Shown: one piece after another, positions 18,252 to 24,981 of the stretch
How positions within the stretch are numbered: the stretch's first letter is position 1
How the letters are laid out: every line of letters begins with the position of its first letter
DNA from: a virus
Length of the DNA: 37,898 bases
Direction: 5' to 3' (one strand)
IMG/VR virus record: IMGVR_UViG_3300030098_004252
Coordinates: 1-37,898 of that record
Notes under the pieces: model-generated
Database searches by the model: none
Seen by the model: only the letters and a program-made list of their open reading frames with translations
Told to the model about the DNA's origin: nothing
Program-made: the position numbers and the translations under genes

Positions 18252-18694
18252 TCAATCCCCAACGAATACCTACGCGCATACTCAGCCAAGAGCATAGCAT
18301 CGGCCTCCCTATGGGTAATCTTCTCCACATCGGGGAACAACCTTCCGGCCAACTCCTTCGTTATGTTCTTGTCACCCTTGGTCCTGCACTTCATACGTGT
18401 CTGCCACTGGTTAGGGGTAACCATCTCGTACCTCACACGACAGGCAGTAAGAATCCCCATGCAAAAACCAAACGACGTACCAAACTTGAACGTGCTCGCT
18501 ATCCCCTGCTTAGGCATGGCGTTCACCTTCTCGAACATGCATAGCTGCACATTGCTCCCCCAAAAGGACACAAAGTCAGCTATCTCCTTAGACGGCTCAG
18601 ATAGGCGTATGGTGCCCATCCACTGGCCAGACTTGGAGATCACAACAACGGCCCCTGACTGACCAGGGTCTACTCCCATGTAATAATCTTTCAT
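18248..18694 (-). CDS. RuvC-like Holliday junction resolvase (148 aa)
   Basis: A 148-residue RNase H-fold nuclease of the RuvC type. The N-terminal strand carries GVDPGQSGA with the first metal-binding Asp (D9). The second strand carries the acidic residue in FEKVNAMP (E55). The C-terminal helix has THREADAMLLAEY with H128 and D132. These match the acidic cluster that cuts four-way junctions. The ATG shares its A with the helicase stop (TAATG). It would resolve branched replication or recombination products before packaging, fitting the Rad52-type protein on the other strand. Confidence 0.8.
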   Translation of the reverse strand: MKDYYMGVDPGQSGAVVVISKSGQWMGTIRLSEPSKEIADFVSFWGSNVQLCMFEKVNAMPKQGIASTFKFGTSFGFCMGILTACRVRYEMVTPNQWQTRMKCRTKGDKNITKELAGRLFPDVEKITHREADAMLLAEYARRYSLGIE

Positions 18695-20022
18695 TACATC
18701 CCCTCAAAGCGCATACGAGCACCACTGAATCGCACGTCCTCGCGGGTCAAATGGCGCGCAGCGCCATGACGAAATTTATCGATACCTATCTCCGCCAATG
18801 ATCGGTCCACATTGTCGACCTTACTGGGCAGCCAAGGAATCAACGTCAGGTCCGCATCGTCCTCGATAGCACCGCTGCCCTTAGCGTCCGAGATGTGGGG
18901 CCGCTTCTTCGCCCTCTTCGCCTCTAAGATGGGCTGAGACAGCAGGACAACGACGCACCCTAGCTCCACTGCCAAGAGCTTGAGCCCACGGCTGTTAGCG
19001 GCGATACCCTCCTCCTGTGTGCCGTCTCGCCTCGATGAGCCCCCGCGCATCAACTGGAGATAGTCAACGATGACCAGCCCCATCTTCCCGTGCTCGACGC
19101 ACATCTTGCGAGCAGCCCGCCTAATAGCAGAGATGCTCCCGCACTTGGGGCCCTCTACGATGATGGGCAGTGGTGCGATATCGTCACCGGCCTTCTTCAC
19201 ACGAGACAGGTCATAGGGGTCCATGCCTGGCCTGCGCTGTACATGAACGGGCACGCCGGACTCAGCAGCCACCATGCGCCCGTACACCTCCATCTCGCTC
19301 ATCTCGTATGAGCAGATCAAAACAGGAAAGCCGGCCCTAGCAGCAGTAAGGCCAAAGTTGTTCACAGCTAACGACGACTTGCCGTGCGCTGGGCAACTCA
19401 TAACCACCACCTGCCAGCCAGGCCTAAACCCACCGGATAGGACCTCATCTAGAGACAAGATGCCCGTGGGTATAACCGTGTCCTCATACTCGCCCCTCTG
19501 GATAGAGTCTACACGGTTCAGATACTCCCTCATGGCATCGTTAGCAGCCAAGCCGTCGCCGGACGAACCACGCTTATACAAAGCCCTAAGGCTCTCCTCT
19601 GCCTGGTCTAAGGCTTCGAGAGGTGGGAGGTCTGTATAGCCCAGGCGGCTAACAGCATCACCAGCCTCTACGATGCTTCTTTTTAGGCTCTTCTCAAGAA
19701 CAATCTCGCAATACCGCCTAAGGTTGCCAGTAGTCCCAGCACGGTCCATCACCTTGGACAGGAACATCATCCCCCCAAAGGAGTCCCAGACATTCTTATC
19801 AACCATGGCTTGTTTGATTGTCACCTCATCGAACGACCCGTGTACCCGATACAACTCGGACATGGTCTCGAACAGCATCGAGAACTTGTTCAGATAGAAG
19901 TCTTGTTTACGAAGTCCCATGGTCAGGACCTCGTCAATCAGTCTTGGGTCTAACAGCAAAGCCGCGAGAACCTCGCCCTCTGCGTCCAACGAACGCGGGA
20001 CTACCTCTTCCGCAAAAGACAT
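18694..20022 (-). CDS. dnaB: DnaB-like replicative helicase (442 aa)
   Basis: The hexameric 5'-3' helicase of phage replication. The N-terminal DnaB domain spans about residues 10-115 (SLDAEGEVLAALLLDP), a linker about 120-185, and the RecA-like C-terminal domain the rest. Walker A is CPAHGKSS (G214-K215), slightly different from the usual RPSMGKT. Walker B is VIVDYLQLM (317-325). LLSQP (361-364) and a C-terminal FSGARMRFEG end follow, as in DnaB. No primase domain is fused. The start has a strong AGGAGG. A short hairpin (AGCACGG/CCGTGCT) lies just upstream in the leader. With no phage polymerase or primase visible, it probably recruits host ones. Confidence 0.9.
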   Translation of the reverse strand: MSFAEEVVPRSLDAEGEVLAALLLDPRLIDEVLTMGLRKQDFYLNKFSMLFETMSELYRVHGSFDEVTIKQAMVDKNVWDSFGGMMFLSKVMDRAGTTGNLRRYCEIVLEKSLKRSIVEAGDAVSRLGYTDLPPLEALDQAEESLRALYKRGSSGDGLAANDAMREYLNRVDSIQRGEYEDTVIPTGILSLDEVLSGGFRPGWQVVVMSCPAHGKSSLAVNNFGLTAARAGFPVLICSYEMSEMEVYGRMVAAESGVPVHVQRRPGMDPYDLSRVKKAGDDIAPLPIIVEGPKCGSISAIRRAARKMCVEHGKMGLVIVDYLQLMRGGSSRRDGTQEEGIAANSRGLKLLAVELGCVVVLLSQPILEAKRAKKRPHISDAKGSGAIEDDADLTLIPWLPSKVDNVDRSLAEIGIDKFRHGAARHLTREDVRFSGARMRFEGM

Positions 20023-20034
20023 CGCAGCCTCCTC

Positions 20035-20050
20035 AGCACGGTCCCGTGCT
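20035..20050 (-). promoter_or_regulatory. Hairpin in the helicase leader
   Basis: AGCACGG and CCGTGCT are perfect inverted repeats directly upstream of the helicase ribosome site (AGGAGG) on the minus strand. The RNA would form a 6-base-pair stem with a GGAC loop. It may tune helicase translation. Confidence 0.4.
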
Positions 20051-20108
20051 CACAGGTGTACCCGTCACCGAGACACCACCAGAATCTACACAACACAACT
20101 CACCCCTT

Positions 20109-20192
20109 GCGCGTGCGCGCGCGATAGTATATACTTACTAAGTATCTTAAGTTCTTAAGCATCTAAGGATACTCAAGGATACTAAGATACTA
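20109..20192. repeat. Short-repeat (iteron-like) cluster with GC-alternating tract
   Basis: In the gap between the regulator's stop and the helicase. AAGGATACT occurs at 20165-20173 and 20175-20183, and the related AAGATACT at 20184-20191, with a spacing of about 10 bases. AGTATCTTA (20141-20149) is the exact inverse of TAAGATACT (20183-20191). Two CTTAAG palindromes lie between. Next to this is the palindrome AGTATATACT (20126-20135) and a GCGCGTGCGCGCGCG alternating tract. AT-rich repeats next to a helicase gene are typical of replication origins or a multi-operator; which one is not decided. Confidence 0.5.
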
Positions 20193-20390
20193 TGGCTTCT
20201 CCCATAGCCTGGGGAGGAGATCTGACATCTCCACACCCAAGGCATCACACACCTTTCTCCAGGTAGAGACCTTACCCTCCCTAGCACCTGTCTCCATGTA
20301 GCAGATGCTCTGCTGACTCACGCCTGCCTTCTTGGCCAAGTCACGCTGACTCAAACCAGCAGACTCGCGAAACTCTCGTAGTCGGTTCAT
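20190..20390 (-). CDS. XRE-family HTH regulator (66 aa)
   Basis: A small Cro/CI-type DNA-binding protein. The helix-turn-helix is visible in GLSQRDLAKKAGVSQQSI (about residues 12-29), with the supporting helices TWRKVCDALGVEMSDLL after it. It has only the DNA-binding domain, so it is Cro-like in size. I chose ATG at 20390 because AGGGAG lies six bases upstream; longer starts lack such a site. It is the first gene of the leftward operon, and a palindrome lies inside its probable promoter, suggesting self-control. No integrase accompanies it, so lysogeny is not implied. Confidence 0.8.
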   Translation of the reverse strand: MNRLREFRESAGLSQRDLAKKAGVSQQSICYMETGAREGKVSTWRKVCDALGVEMSDLLPRLWEKP

Positions 20391-20413
20391 GCTCATCTCC
20401 CTGTCGAACCAAA

Positions 20414-20442
20414 ACCGTACCACAACAACAGTCCGTTGTCAC
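20414..20442 (-). promoter_or_regulatory. Candidate promoter for the leftward operon
   Basis: On the minus strand, GTGACA (20437-20442) and TACGGT (20414-20419) are separated by exactly 17 bases, giving five of six -35 matches and the three most conserved -10 positions. The expected start is about 20407, leaving a 17-base leader with AGGGAG before the regulator's ATG at 20390. Supported by position and spacing only. Confidence 0.5.
20425..20439. promoter_or_regulatory. Operator-like palindrome in the leftward promoter
   Basis: ACAAC-AGTCC-GTTGT: perfect 5-base arms around a 5-base centre. It lies between the -35 and -10 elements of the candidate promoter and just upstream of the XRE regulator gene, the typical place for an autoregulation site. 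A second ACAAC (20422-20426) overlaps it. Confidence 0.45.
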
Positions 20443-20520
20443 CATGCTTTTTCAATTCAAAATCCCGGTGCGTCTTTTTGGTCTCCAACGCTCGATTCTC
20501 ATGGCCTAAACTGCTTTCGC

Positions 20521-20538
20521 TAACCGCTCGCGCGGTTA
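20521..20538. repeat. Perfect inverted repeat (hairpin) in the control region
   Basis: TAACCGC-TCGC-GCGGTTA: perfect 7-base arms and a 4-base loop, upstream of the leftward promoter. Could be an operator or the base of a terminator-like structure; no U-run follows on either strand. Confidence 0.4.
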
Positions 20539-20901
20539 ATGTAGTCGGACGCGAAGTTAGGTTAGCCCGTGCCCGTCTCTACTAGCTCTCCTCGGCTAAG
20601 TTACCCGACCACTTGGTTAACTAACTCGCTCCCAGCTAGCCTGCCAGGCACGCCGCCACCCTACACAGACCCACCCACTAGCTCGGGGAATGGAGGGTCT
20701 AGAAGATGCCCTGGGAGAGTGACCCCCAGCACATCCCCACTAAGAAAAGCGACATCGTAACCACACGGAATCAAAAGGGAAATGAAATGAGTTAGAAGAA
20801 AGTGCTAACCCCCTATTGATCCCAGTTTGTGATTCTGGCAGGCTCCAGAACATCAACGAGACAGAACGAGCTAACAACGAGCAGATTAGCGTGTCGCGTC
20901 T

Positions 20902-20938
20902 TTGACAACTTAGTACGATGAGAGATGAGAGATTAACC
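20902..20938 (+). promoter_or_regulatory. Possible early promoter/leader of the first early gene
   Basis: TTGACA at 20902-20907 is a perfect -35, but the -10 at 17 bases (ATGAGA) is poor. GATGAGA is repeated in tandem (20917-20930) and TTAACC follows. The block GATGAGAGATG...TTAACC recurs in the leader of the second early operon (22707-22723). The promoter call is weak; the shared sequence is certain. Confidence 0.35.
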
Positions 20939-20987
20939 GGGCCCGGTGTTCCACTATCAAGGTGGTAGCTAGGGCGCTGGGCTCAAG

Positions 20988-20997
20988 CCTATATAGG
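20988..20997 (+). promoter_or_regulatory. Palindrome overlapping the first early ribosome site
   Basis: CCTATATAGG is a perfect 10-base palindrome. Its last bases (AGG) are the only Shine-Dalgarno-like sequence before the ATG at 21006, so anything that binds the palindrome could control both transcription and translation of the first early gene. Confidence 0.4.
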
Positions 20998-21005
20998 TAT
21001 GAGCA

Positions 21006-21593
21006 ATGTCTAAGTCGACCACTATCCGTATCGCCGAGCGTCCCCATGTTGACCAGACGGTAGAGGAGCTTACCGCCCTCTTCGTCACGGCAGCTAGCGA
21101 GGGCAATCGGCCCCTTATGGACTCCATCGGTCTGGAGCTTAACGTTCGCAGCGCTCAGAAGAAGCGCGCGGCCTTGCTGGCTGTAGACTGGGATGTCCTT
21201 AACAAGGGCGGAAACATCCTCCCTAACGGGGGGCGCATGGGTCCAAAGACTGACATTGCCTTGGTTATCGCTCTGGTCACTAACGCTAGCTTCCTTAAGC
21301 GGAAACTAGACACGGGTAAGGCAGCTTTTGAGGATGCCGATGTCGAGGCTATCAAGGCGACGCTCGATTCCAACGTCCTGACCGGACGTGGTAGTGAGTG
21401 TCACATTAAGTCGACAGACGTTACCGTCCTAGACAATGGCCACCTTCGGGTTATCTGCACACCATCGCAGGCTACCCAAGATGACGTTGACGGGATGAAC
21501 GTGTTTGCCGTTACGACCACGGACGATGGGCCGGTTAAGGTGGAGCGCTGGAAGGCTACCCACCAGGTTCCAATCCAAGGCAGCGCAGCATAG
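21006..21593 (+). CDS. First early protein, unknown function (195 aa)
   Basis: A 195-residue protein of mixed helix and strand composition, with no recognised motif or membrane segment. It is the first rightward gene after the control region and is followed at once by an intrinsic terminator, so it can be expressed as a monocistronic early transcript. Only a weak AGG precedes its ATG, and that lies inside a 10-base palindrome (CCTATATAGG). Such a solitary, separately terminated first gene is often a host take-over or regulatory factor; that is inference only. Confidence 0.6.
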   Translation: MSKSTTIRIAERPHVDQTVEELTALFVTAASEGNRPLMDSIGLELNVRSAQKKRAALLAVDWDVLNKGGNILPNGGRMGPKTDIALVIALVTNASFLKRKLDTGKAAFEDADVEAIKATLDSNVLTGRGSECHIKSTDVTVLDNGHLRVICTPSQATQDDVDGMNVFAVTTTDDGPVKVERWKATHQVPIQGSAA

Positions 21594-21598
21594 CAGGC

Positions 21599-21637
21599 AG
21601 CCCTCAGGACTTAACATCCTGGGGGCTCCTCTATTTT
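21599..21637 (+). terminator. Intrinsic terminator after the first early gene
   Basis: AGCCCTCAGGA / TCCTGGGGGCT form an 11-base-pair stem (one G-U) with a 7-base loop, followed by CCTCTATTTT. The U-run is weak but the stem is strong. It isolates the 195-residue gene. Confidence 0.7.
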
Positions 21638-21702
21638 AAGCCTGGGCGGTTAATTAAACATCTAATGCAACCATTACTCATGAGAAATTAAGGAGAGTAC
21701 CT

Positions 21703-21864
21703 ATGCAGGTACATTGGAAGCGTGAACGCTTAGAGTTTCTGATGCAGTGGCTACCACTCATGGAAAATGAGGTAGACAAGGGCAACGAAGATTACCGGGA
21801 TTACATGTCCCTTTACCGGGAGATGCAGTCTCTCTCTAAGGAGTTCGACGATGCAAGTAAGTGA
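21703..21864 (+). CDS. Small early protein (53 aa)
   Basis: A 53-residue ORF reading MQVHWKRERLEFLMQW and then an acidic helical C-terminus. It is supported by an excellent ribosome site, AAGGAGAG, six bases before the ATG, and by a 14-base overlap with the next gene, whose start also has AAGGAG. Amphipathic and possibly helical throughout. No family recognised. Confidence 0.65.
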   Translation: MQVHWKRERLEFLMQWLPLMENEVDKGNEDYRDYMSLYREMQSLSKEFDDASK

Positions 21865-22537
21865 GGCCATGGTTCAGGCTATCAATACCATCCACGCCGC
21901 TATCTTGAGCAACACCAAGCTTATCGGTCGCGCGATGCGTATTGCTACCGGCAACGAGCTTCGGGTTAACGCCCTTTGCGACGCAAACCTTATTGATAAG
22001 GTCGAGAGCCTTACCAAAGAGGTCGAGTCGCTTAAGGCTGAGAACGCGAAGGTTAAGGAGAGCAAAGCCGAGTGGGTTATGCTCTTCAACGATGCCATTA
22101 GCGAGGCCATCTCTGACCTTAACCGTTCTTGTCTTGACCGAGAGGATGAGATTAAGGACAGCATCGAGAAGCTTGACCGGCGGGTGACCGCTGTTAACAA
22201 GGACCCTGACATTCGTTACGAGCTTATGATGAAGCTTGATAGCCTTGATGACAGAGTCATCAAGCTTTCTAAGCTTGTCGACGTTATCGACGGCGCTGCT
22301 ACCGAGGCTATGACCGACGCCAGGTTCGCTAAGGACAGCGGCTTCAACCTTAGGGCTGACCTCAACAAGCTTGAGGATAAGGTCAACACCCTTACCGGCA
22401 ACGTTGACGGTAGCCTTGACGCGCTAGACTTTAGCGTTGACCTTCTTAAGATGGAAGTCAGGTCGCTGGTTAACAGGGAGTCCGATAAGGCTGACCGGGT
22501 TAGCGAGATCCTGGCCCAGCTTGACGAAGAAGGGTGA
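21851..22537 (+). CDS. Early acidic coiled-coil protein A (228 aa)
   Basis: A 228-residue acidic helical protein. Heptad-like segments include VESLTKEVESLKAEN (about 52-66), LDSLDDRVIKLSKLVDV (about 129-145) and LNKLEDKVNTLTGNVDGSL (about 171-189). No enzyme motif. AAGGAG precedes the ATG, and a strong terminator follows at 22544-22577. It shares style and some wording (LEDKV/LEDKI, LDSLDDR, acidic helices) with the 248-residue early protein, so the two may be paralogous or partners. The function is unknown; a structural rod or a host-protein sequestering role is possible. Confidence 0.6.
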   Translation: MQVSEAMVQAINTIHAAILSNTKLIGRAMRIATGNELRVNALCDANLIDKVESLTKEVESLKAENAKVKESKAEWVMLFNDAISEAISDLNRSCLDREDEIKDSIEKLDRRVTAVNKDPDIRYELMMKLDSLDDRVIKLSKLVDVIDGAATEAMTDARFAKDSGFNLRADLNKLEDKVNTLTGNVDGSLDALDFSVDLLKMEVRSLVNRESDKADRVSEILAQLDEEG

Positions 22538-22543
22538 GAGATA

Positions 22544-22577
22544 AACCCCCTAGGTTAACGCCTAGGGGGTTTTTTTT
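22544..22577 (+). terminator. Strong intrinsic terminator
   Basis: AACCCCCTAGG and CCTAGGGGGTT form a perfect 11-base-pair stem with a TTAACG loop, followed by a run of eight T. Immediately after coiled-coil protein A and before the next early promoter. Confidence 0.9.
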
Positions 22578-22627
22578 AAGCTGGAAAAGCTAGCTGGTAA
22601 GAGACTCATGCTAACTGGTGCAGCTCG

Positions 22628-22677
22628 CAACTAACTAATTTCACTTTCTTTTTGCTCGTGTTGATCCCAGTTAGTTG
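22628..22677. repeat. Inverted repeat around the second early promoter
   Basis: CAACTAACT (22628-22636) and AGTTAGTTG (22669-22677) are perfect inverted 9-base arms. The right arm lies in the spacer of the promoter. AACTAACT also occurs at 20619-20626 in the control region. Looks like an operator pair for a shared regulator. Confidence 0.45.
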
Positions 22678-22689
22678 TTCATGTATAAT
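22661..22689 (+). promoter_or_regulatory. Consensus-like promoter of the second early operon
   Basis: TTGATC (22661-22666), a 17-base spacer, and a perfect TATAAT (22684-22689). It leads directly into the 22715 gene after the 22544-22577 terminator. The -35 and following bases, TTGATCCCAGTT, also occur at 20816-20827 in the control region but without a -10 there. Host sigma70-type polymerase would be used. Confidence 0.8.
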
Positions 22690-22714
22690 TAGCTATTCGC
22701 TGAGGAGATGAGAG

Positions 22715-23068
22715 ATGTTAACCATGAGAGAGTTAAGGCATCTTACTAAGTCGACTTATGTTTTCTTTGTTAAGACTGCCCCGCGCACTATCTATTATAG
22801 TCGCAGCACTTATCACCCTATGCAGCGAGGTTGTGACCTTGATGGCTGTGCTTATGGCAGAGCGATTAAGGTGATTGGCGGCTTCGCTGCTATCGTTGAC
22901 GGGCTAACTGAGGTCCTGTCTCTGGGTAGCTACTATGGCCAGCTACAGTTTACCTTCTTGTTCGATAAGTCAGGAGCGGTAGGAGGTAAGGGCAACGGCT
23001 TTATGGAGTGTTACGAGGACGGCAAACCGCACTGCGACAAGTGCAAAGAGAGGAACCATGAGCAGTAA
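22715..23068 (+). CDS. Early protein with Cys-rich C-terminus (117 aa)
   Basis: A 117-residue protein starting directly after a consensus promoter and GAGGAG. The C-terminus holds four Cys in about the last 35 residues plus one pair near 40-45 (RGCDLDGCAYG; CYEDGKPHCDKCKER), a possible zinc site. The body is mixed strand/helix with aromatic residues. No family recognised. It leads the second early operon (22715-27833). Confidence 0.6.
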   Translation: MLTMRELRHLTKSTYVFFVKTAPRTIYYSRSTYHPMQRGCDLDGCAYGRAIKVIGGFAAIVDGLTEVLSLGSYYGQLQFTFLFDKSGAVGGKGNGFMECYEDGKPHCDKCKERNHEQ

Positions 23069-23294
23069 TATTGTGAGGGCTACGGAGTGGCCATCCACCA
23101 CGCTAACCCCTATCCCCGGTGTTAACGTGCCGGGACTTATTGAGCACACAGCGCTGGTCTTTAAGACGGACCCGCGCTTTGCTTTTAGTACGCTGGTTAT
23201 TAACTGGCCTGACCTAACGGTGATGGAGGCTCACCGTCTAATGAATGGAGAGTATGAGGTAGACGGAGATTCCGTCGTTATTACATTTGTCTAA
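23058..23294 (+). CDS. Unknown early protein (78 aa)
   Basis: A 78-residue protein with a hydrophobic middle and an acidic end (EYEVDGDSVVITFV). The ATG at 23058 overlaps the previous gene by 11 bases and has GAGAGGAA upstream. No family recognised, and no membrane segment long enough to call. Confidence 0.55.
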   Translation: MSSNIVRATEWPSTTLTPIPGVNVPGLIEHTALVFKTDPRFAFSTLVINWPDLTVMEAHRLMNGEYEVDGDSVVITFV

Positions 23295-23307
23295 TAAGGA
23301 TTTATCA

Positions 23308-24054
23308 ATGAAGGTTGATGCTGTTAAGTATTCTATTCGCGGCCTTATCAAGGCCACCCATGTCGCCCTTAGCAGGGGCAAGGCTAATGAAGATCGCATC
23401 AAGAATGTTAGCGATGAGATGGAGGAAGTAAGGGGCATCGCGAGCGCTGCTATTGAGAGGACCGAGGAGGCTACCGAGCAGGTTGTGTCGATAAGGGACG
23501 ACATCGGTGACCTCGTTAATGATGAGGTGTCCAACGTTATCTCGGACTACGTTAGCGACGAGCTTAATAGCGAGTGGCTAAGCGAGATGGTTACTGACGA
23601 GCTAGCTGGGTTTGGGATTGATAACTACGACTGGAAGAGGGACCTTAAGTCTGAGATTCTAGACGCCATCGCTGATGACGATAACGACTTCAGCGGCCAG
23701 CTAGACGCTCACGGCAACCTCATTACTGACCTTGAAGAGAAGGTCGCTACCGTGTCCTCGGGCCTTGAGGATAAGATTGACACCTTAGGCGAGAGGCTGG
23801 AGGGCACGCTATCAGAGATGGAGGACGCTTACTGCGACCTTCCCGCTACAGTAGAGGCTGTGTGCAAAGACCAGTATGAGTTCGAGGAAGAACTTAGGCT
23901 CCATGAGCACCGGCTAGGCTCCCTTGAGCGGAAGCTAGGCGTTCATCCCGAGGAGTTTAAGAAGGATGACCCGCGCCTAGATGAGTTGGTTAACGCTGTG
24001 CAAAAGCTGTACGAGCTTAACGGGATGGACCTTAACTTCGGCCTGGAGGACTAG
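23308..24054 (+). CDS. Early acidic coiled-coil protein B (248 aa)
   Basis: I chose ATG at 23308, with AAGGA eight bases upstream, over a TTG in the same frame at 23287. The 248-residue product is strongly acidic and helical: EMEEVRGIASAAIERTEEATEQV (about 34-56, in two stretches) and LEEKVATVSSGLEDKIDTLGERLE (about 140-165). A central, very acidic block (about 70-130) holds many D and E. It resembles coiled-coil protein A in composition. It may form a long oligomeric rod or mimic DNA (inference from acidity). Confidence 0.6.
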   Translation: MKVDAVKYSIRGLIKATHVALSRGKANEDRIKNVSDEMEEVRGIASAAIERTEEATEQVVSIRDDIGDLVNDEVSNVISDYVSDELNSEWLSEMVTDELAGFGIDNYDWKRDLKSEILDAIADDDNDFSGQLDAHGNLITDLEEKVATVSSGLEDKIDTLGERLEGTLSEMEDAYCDLPATVEAVCKDQYEFEEELRLHEHRLGSLERKLGVHPEEFKKDDPRLDELVNAVQKLYELNGMDLNFGLED

Positions 24055-24057
24055 ACC

Positions 24058-24288
24058 ATGCACATGACCATTAAGCCGGCATACGGGAGGGACTATAGGT
24101 CAAAGGCCGCGCTGCTAGATGACTGGCAGCAAGGCCGCGACTTCATCATCGCTAACGTGGGCGGGCTCTTCCATAGGGATGTAGGTAGGTACATTAACAT
24201 CCATGACGCTAAGCGTTCTGCCCCCATGACAATTAACGCACGCTACAACAAGCTTAGGAATGTGTGCGTATTCGAGGTTAACCCATGA
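24058..24288 (+). CDS. Unknown early protein (76 aa)
   Basis: A 76-residue protein with a helical basic segment (YRSKAALLDDWQQGRDF) and a C-terminal strand-rich part. The start is three bases after the previous stop, with GGAGG upstream. No family recognised. Confidence 0.55.
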   Translation: MHMTIKPAYGRDYRSKAALLDDWQQGRDFIIANVGGLFHRDVGRYINIHDAKRSAPMTINARYNKLRNVCVFEVNP

Positions 24289-24602
24289 GTGATACTACCT
24301 ATGAGATAGCAGCATACGACTGGAATGATAGGGCTACCTATACCCTGTTTATGCTGGAGCAGCACGAGACTTACGGCGAGTTGTCTACGGTTATTGCCAG
24401 GGCCACCGTCTACTACCCCAAGGACCCTGATTACGGTTGGGTCTTGGAGTTTAGCGAGGGCGGCGACCGCTTTATTAGGGGCCTTCTCTGCGAGCGTTAC
24501 TACTACGACGGCTCGCTACAGTCCGCCCAATTTGCAGCTAGTAAGTTCGTCCATCAATACAAAGAGAGCATGGAGAGGGCTAATGATAGAGTTCATGGAT
24601 AA
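24285..24602 (+). CDS. Unknown early protein (105 aa)
   Basis: A 105-residue protein rich in Tyr (YEIAAYDWNDRATYTLF; ERYYYDGSL), with an acidic N-terminal half and a C-terminal helix (QFAASKFVHQYKESMERA). Its ATG overlaps the previous stop (ATGA). No family recognised. Confidence 0.55.
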   Translation: MSDTTYEIAAYDWNDRATYTLFMLEQHETYGELSTVIARATVYYPKDPDYGWVLEFSEGGDRFIRGLLCERYYYDGSLQSAQFAASKFVHQYKESMERANDRVHG

Positions 24603-24981
24603 TAATAAAGACGGTGATGCTTGGATAAAAACAGACAAGTATTCTATCTGGATAGAGGAGTCATCTACTGACGGCTCCATCAGGATAGAGGTGGTGCTTG
24701 GCGACCACTTAGGTCAGGCCGTTGCCAACCTTATGGTCAGTGCGCCTAGGGAGGAGGACGTGCCAACCCCTAAGCCCGAGCCGGCTATCCCTTGGCAGAA
24801 GAGGGCAGTTAAGGCTCTTGTTGATGCCGGGTATAAGAAGCAGGTGATTGCTCTTATGATGTCCTGTCACGTTCGCAGTATTGAGAACTGGTCTAGGGGC
24901 AAGCCCATCACCGGACCTAACAGAGAGCGGCTGCTCCATGTAATGGAGTCCATGAAGGTGGAGGTAGCAGATGAGGATTAA
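24583..24981 (+). CDS. HTH-containing putative regulator (132 aa)
   Basis: I chose ATG at 24583 (MIEFMDNNKD), with GGAGAGG just upstream; the frame is open further 5' but overlaps the previous gene. The N-terminal part (about 1-55) is strand-rich. The C-terminal part (about 70-125) reads as a helix-turn-helix: KALVDAGYKKQVIALMMS, then HVRSIENWSRGKPITGP. An R-S-I-E-N-W helix is a familiar recognition-helix form in Cro/XRE-like domains. It may regulate the early operon. It overlaps the Gp88 gene by 11 bases. Confidence 0.55.
   Translation: MIEFMDNNKDGDAWIKTDKYSIWIEESSTDGSIRIEVVLGDHLGQAVANLMVSAPREEDVPTPKPEPAIPWQKRAVKALVDAGYKKQVIALMMSCHVRSIENWSRGKPITGPNRERLLHVMESMKVEVADED

Larger units (their letters stand above)
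20391..21005. promoter_or_regulatory. Divergent control region without a gene (~615 bases)
   Basis: Between the regulator (leftward) and the first early gene (rightward) no convincing gene exists. The region holds a candidate leftward promoter with embedded palindrome, an 18-base hairpin sequence (20521-20538), the repeat TTGATCCCAGTT, an AACTAACT block, an early leader repeat and a 10-base palindrome at the first early start. It is the probable switch and possibly part of the origin. Much of 20540-20800 shows only short CTAG-containing repeats such as ACTAGCTC. Confidence 0.6.

Noticed and set aside
1-20000. Many plus-strand open frames across the structural genes
   Set aside because: They lie opposite strongly coding minus-strand genes, lack ribosome sites and show mirrored composition; treated as shadows.
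20569-20760. Open frame of about 63 codons in the control region (+)
   Set aside because: Starts at GTG without a ribosome site, has Pro/Ser/Thr-rich low-complexity content and overlaps regulatory repeats; no support as a gene.
20816-20844. Second copy of the TTGATC -35-like word as a promoter
   Set aside because: The sequence at the correct -10 distance is CAGGCT, which is not a usable -10; kept as a repeat, not a promoter.
20962-20986. tRNA-like sequence (GGTGGTAGCTAGGG...GGGCTCAAGCC) upstream of the first early gene
   Set aside because: Resembles parts of a tRNA D-arm and anticodon arm but no acceptor stem, T-arm or proper anticodon loop can be built.
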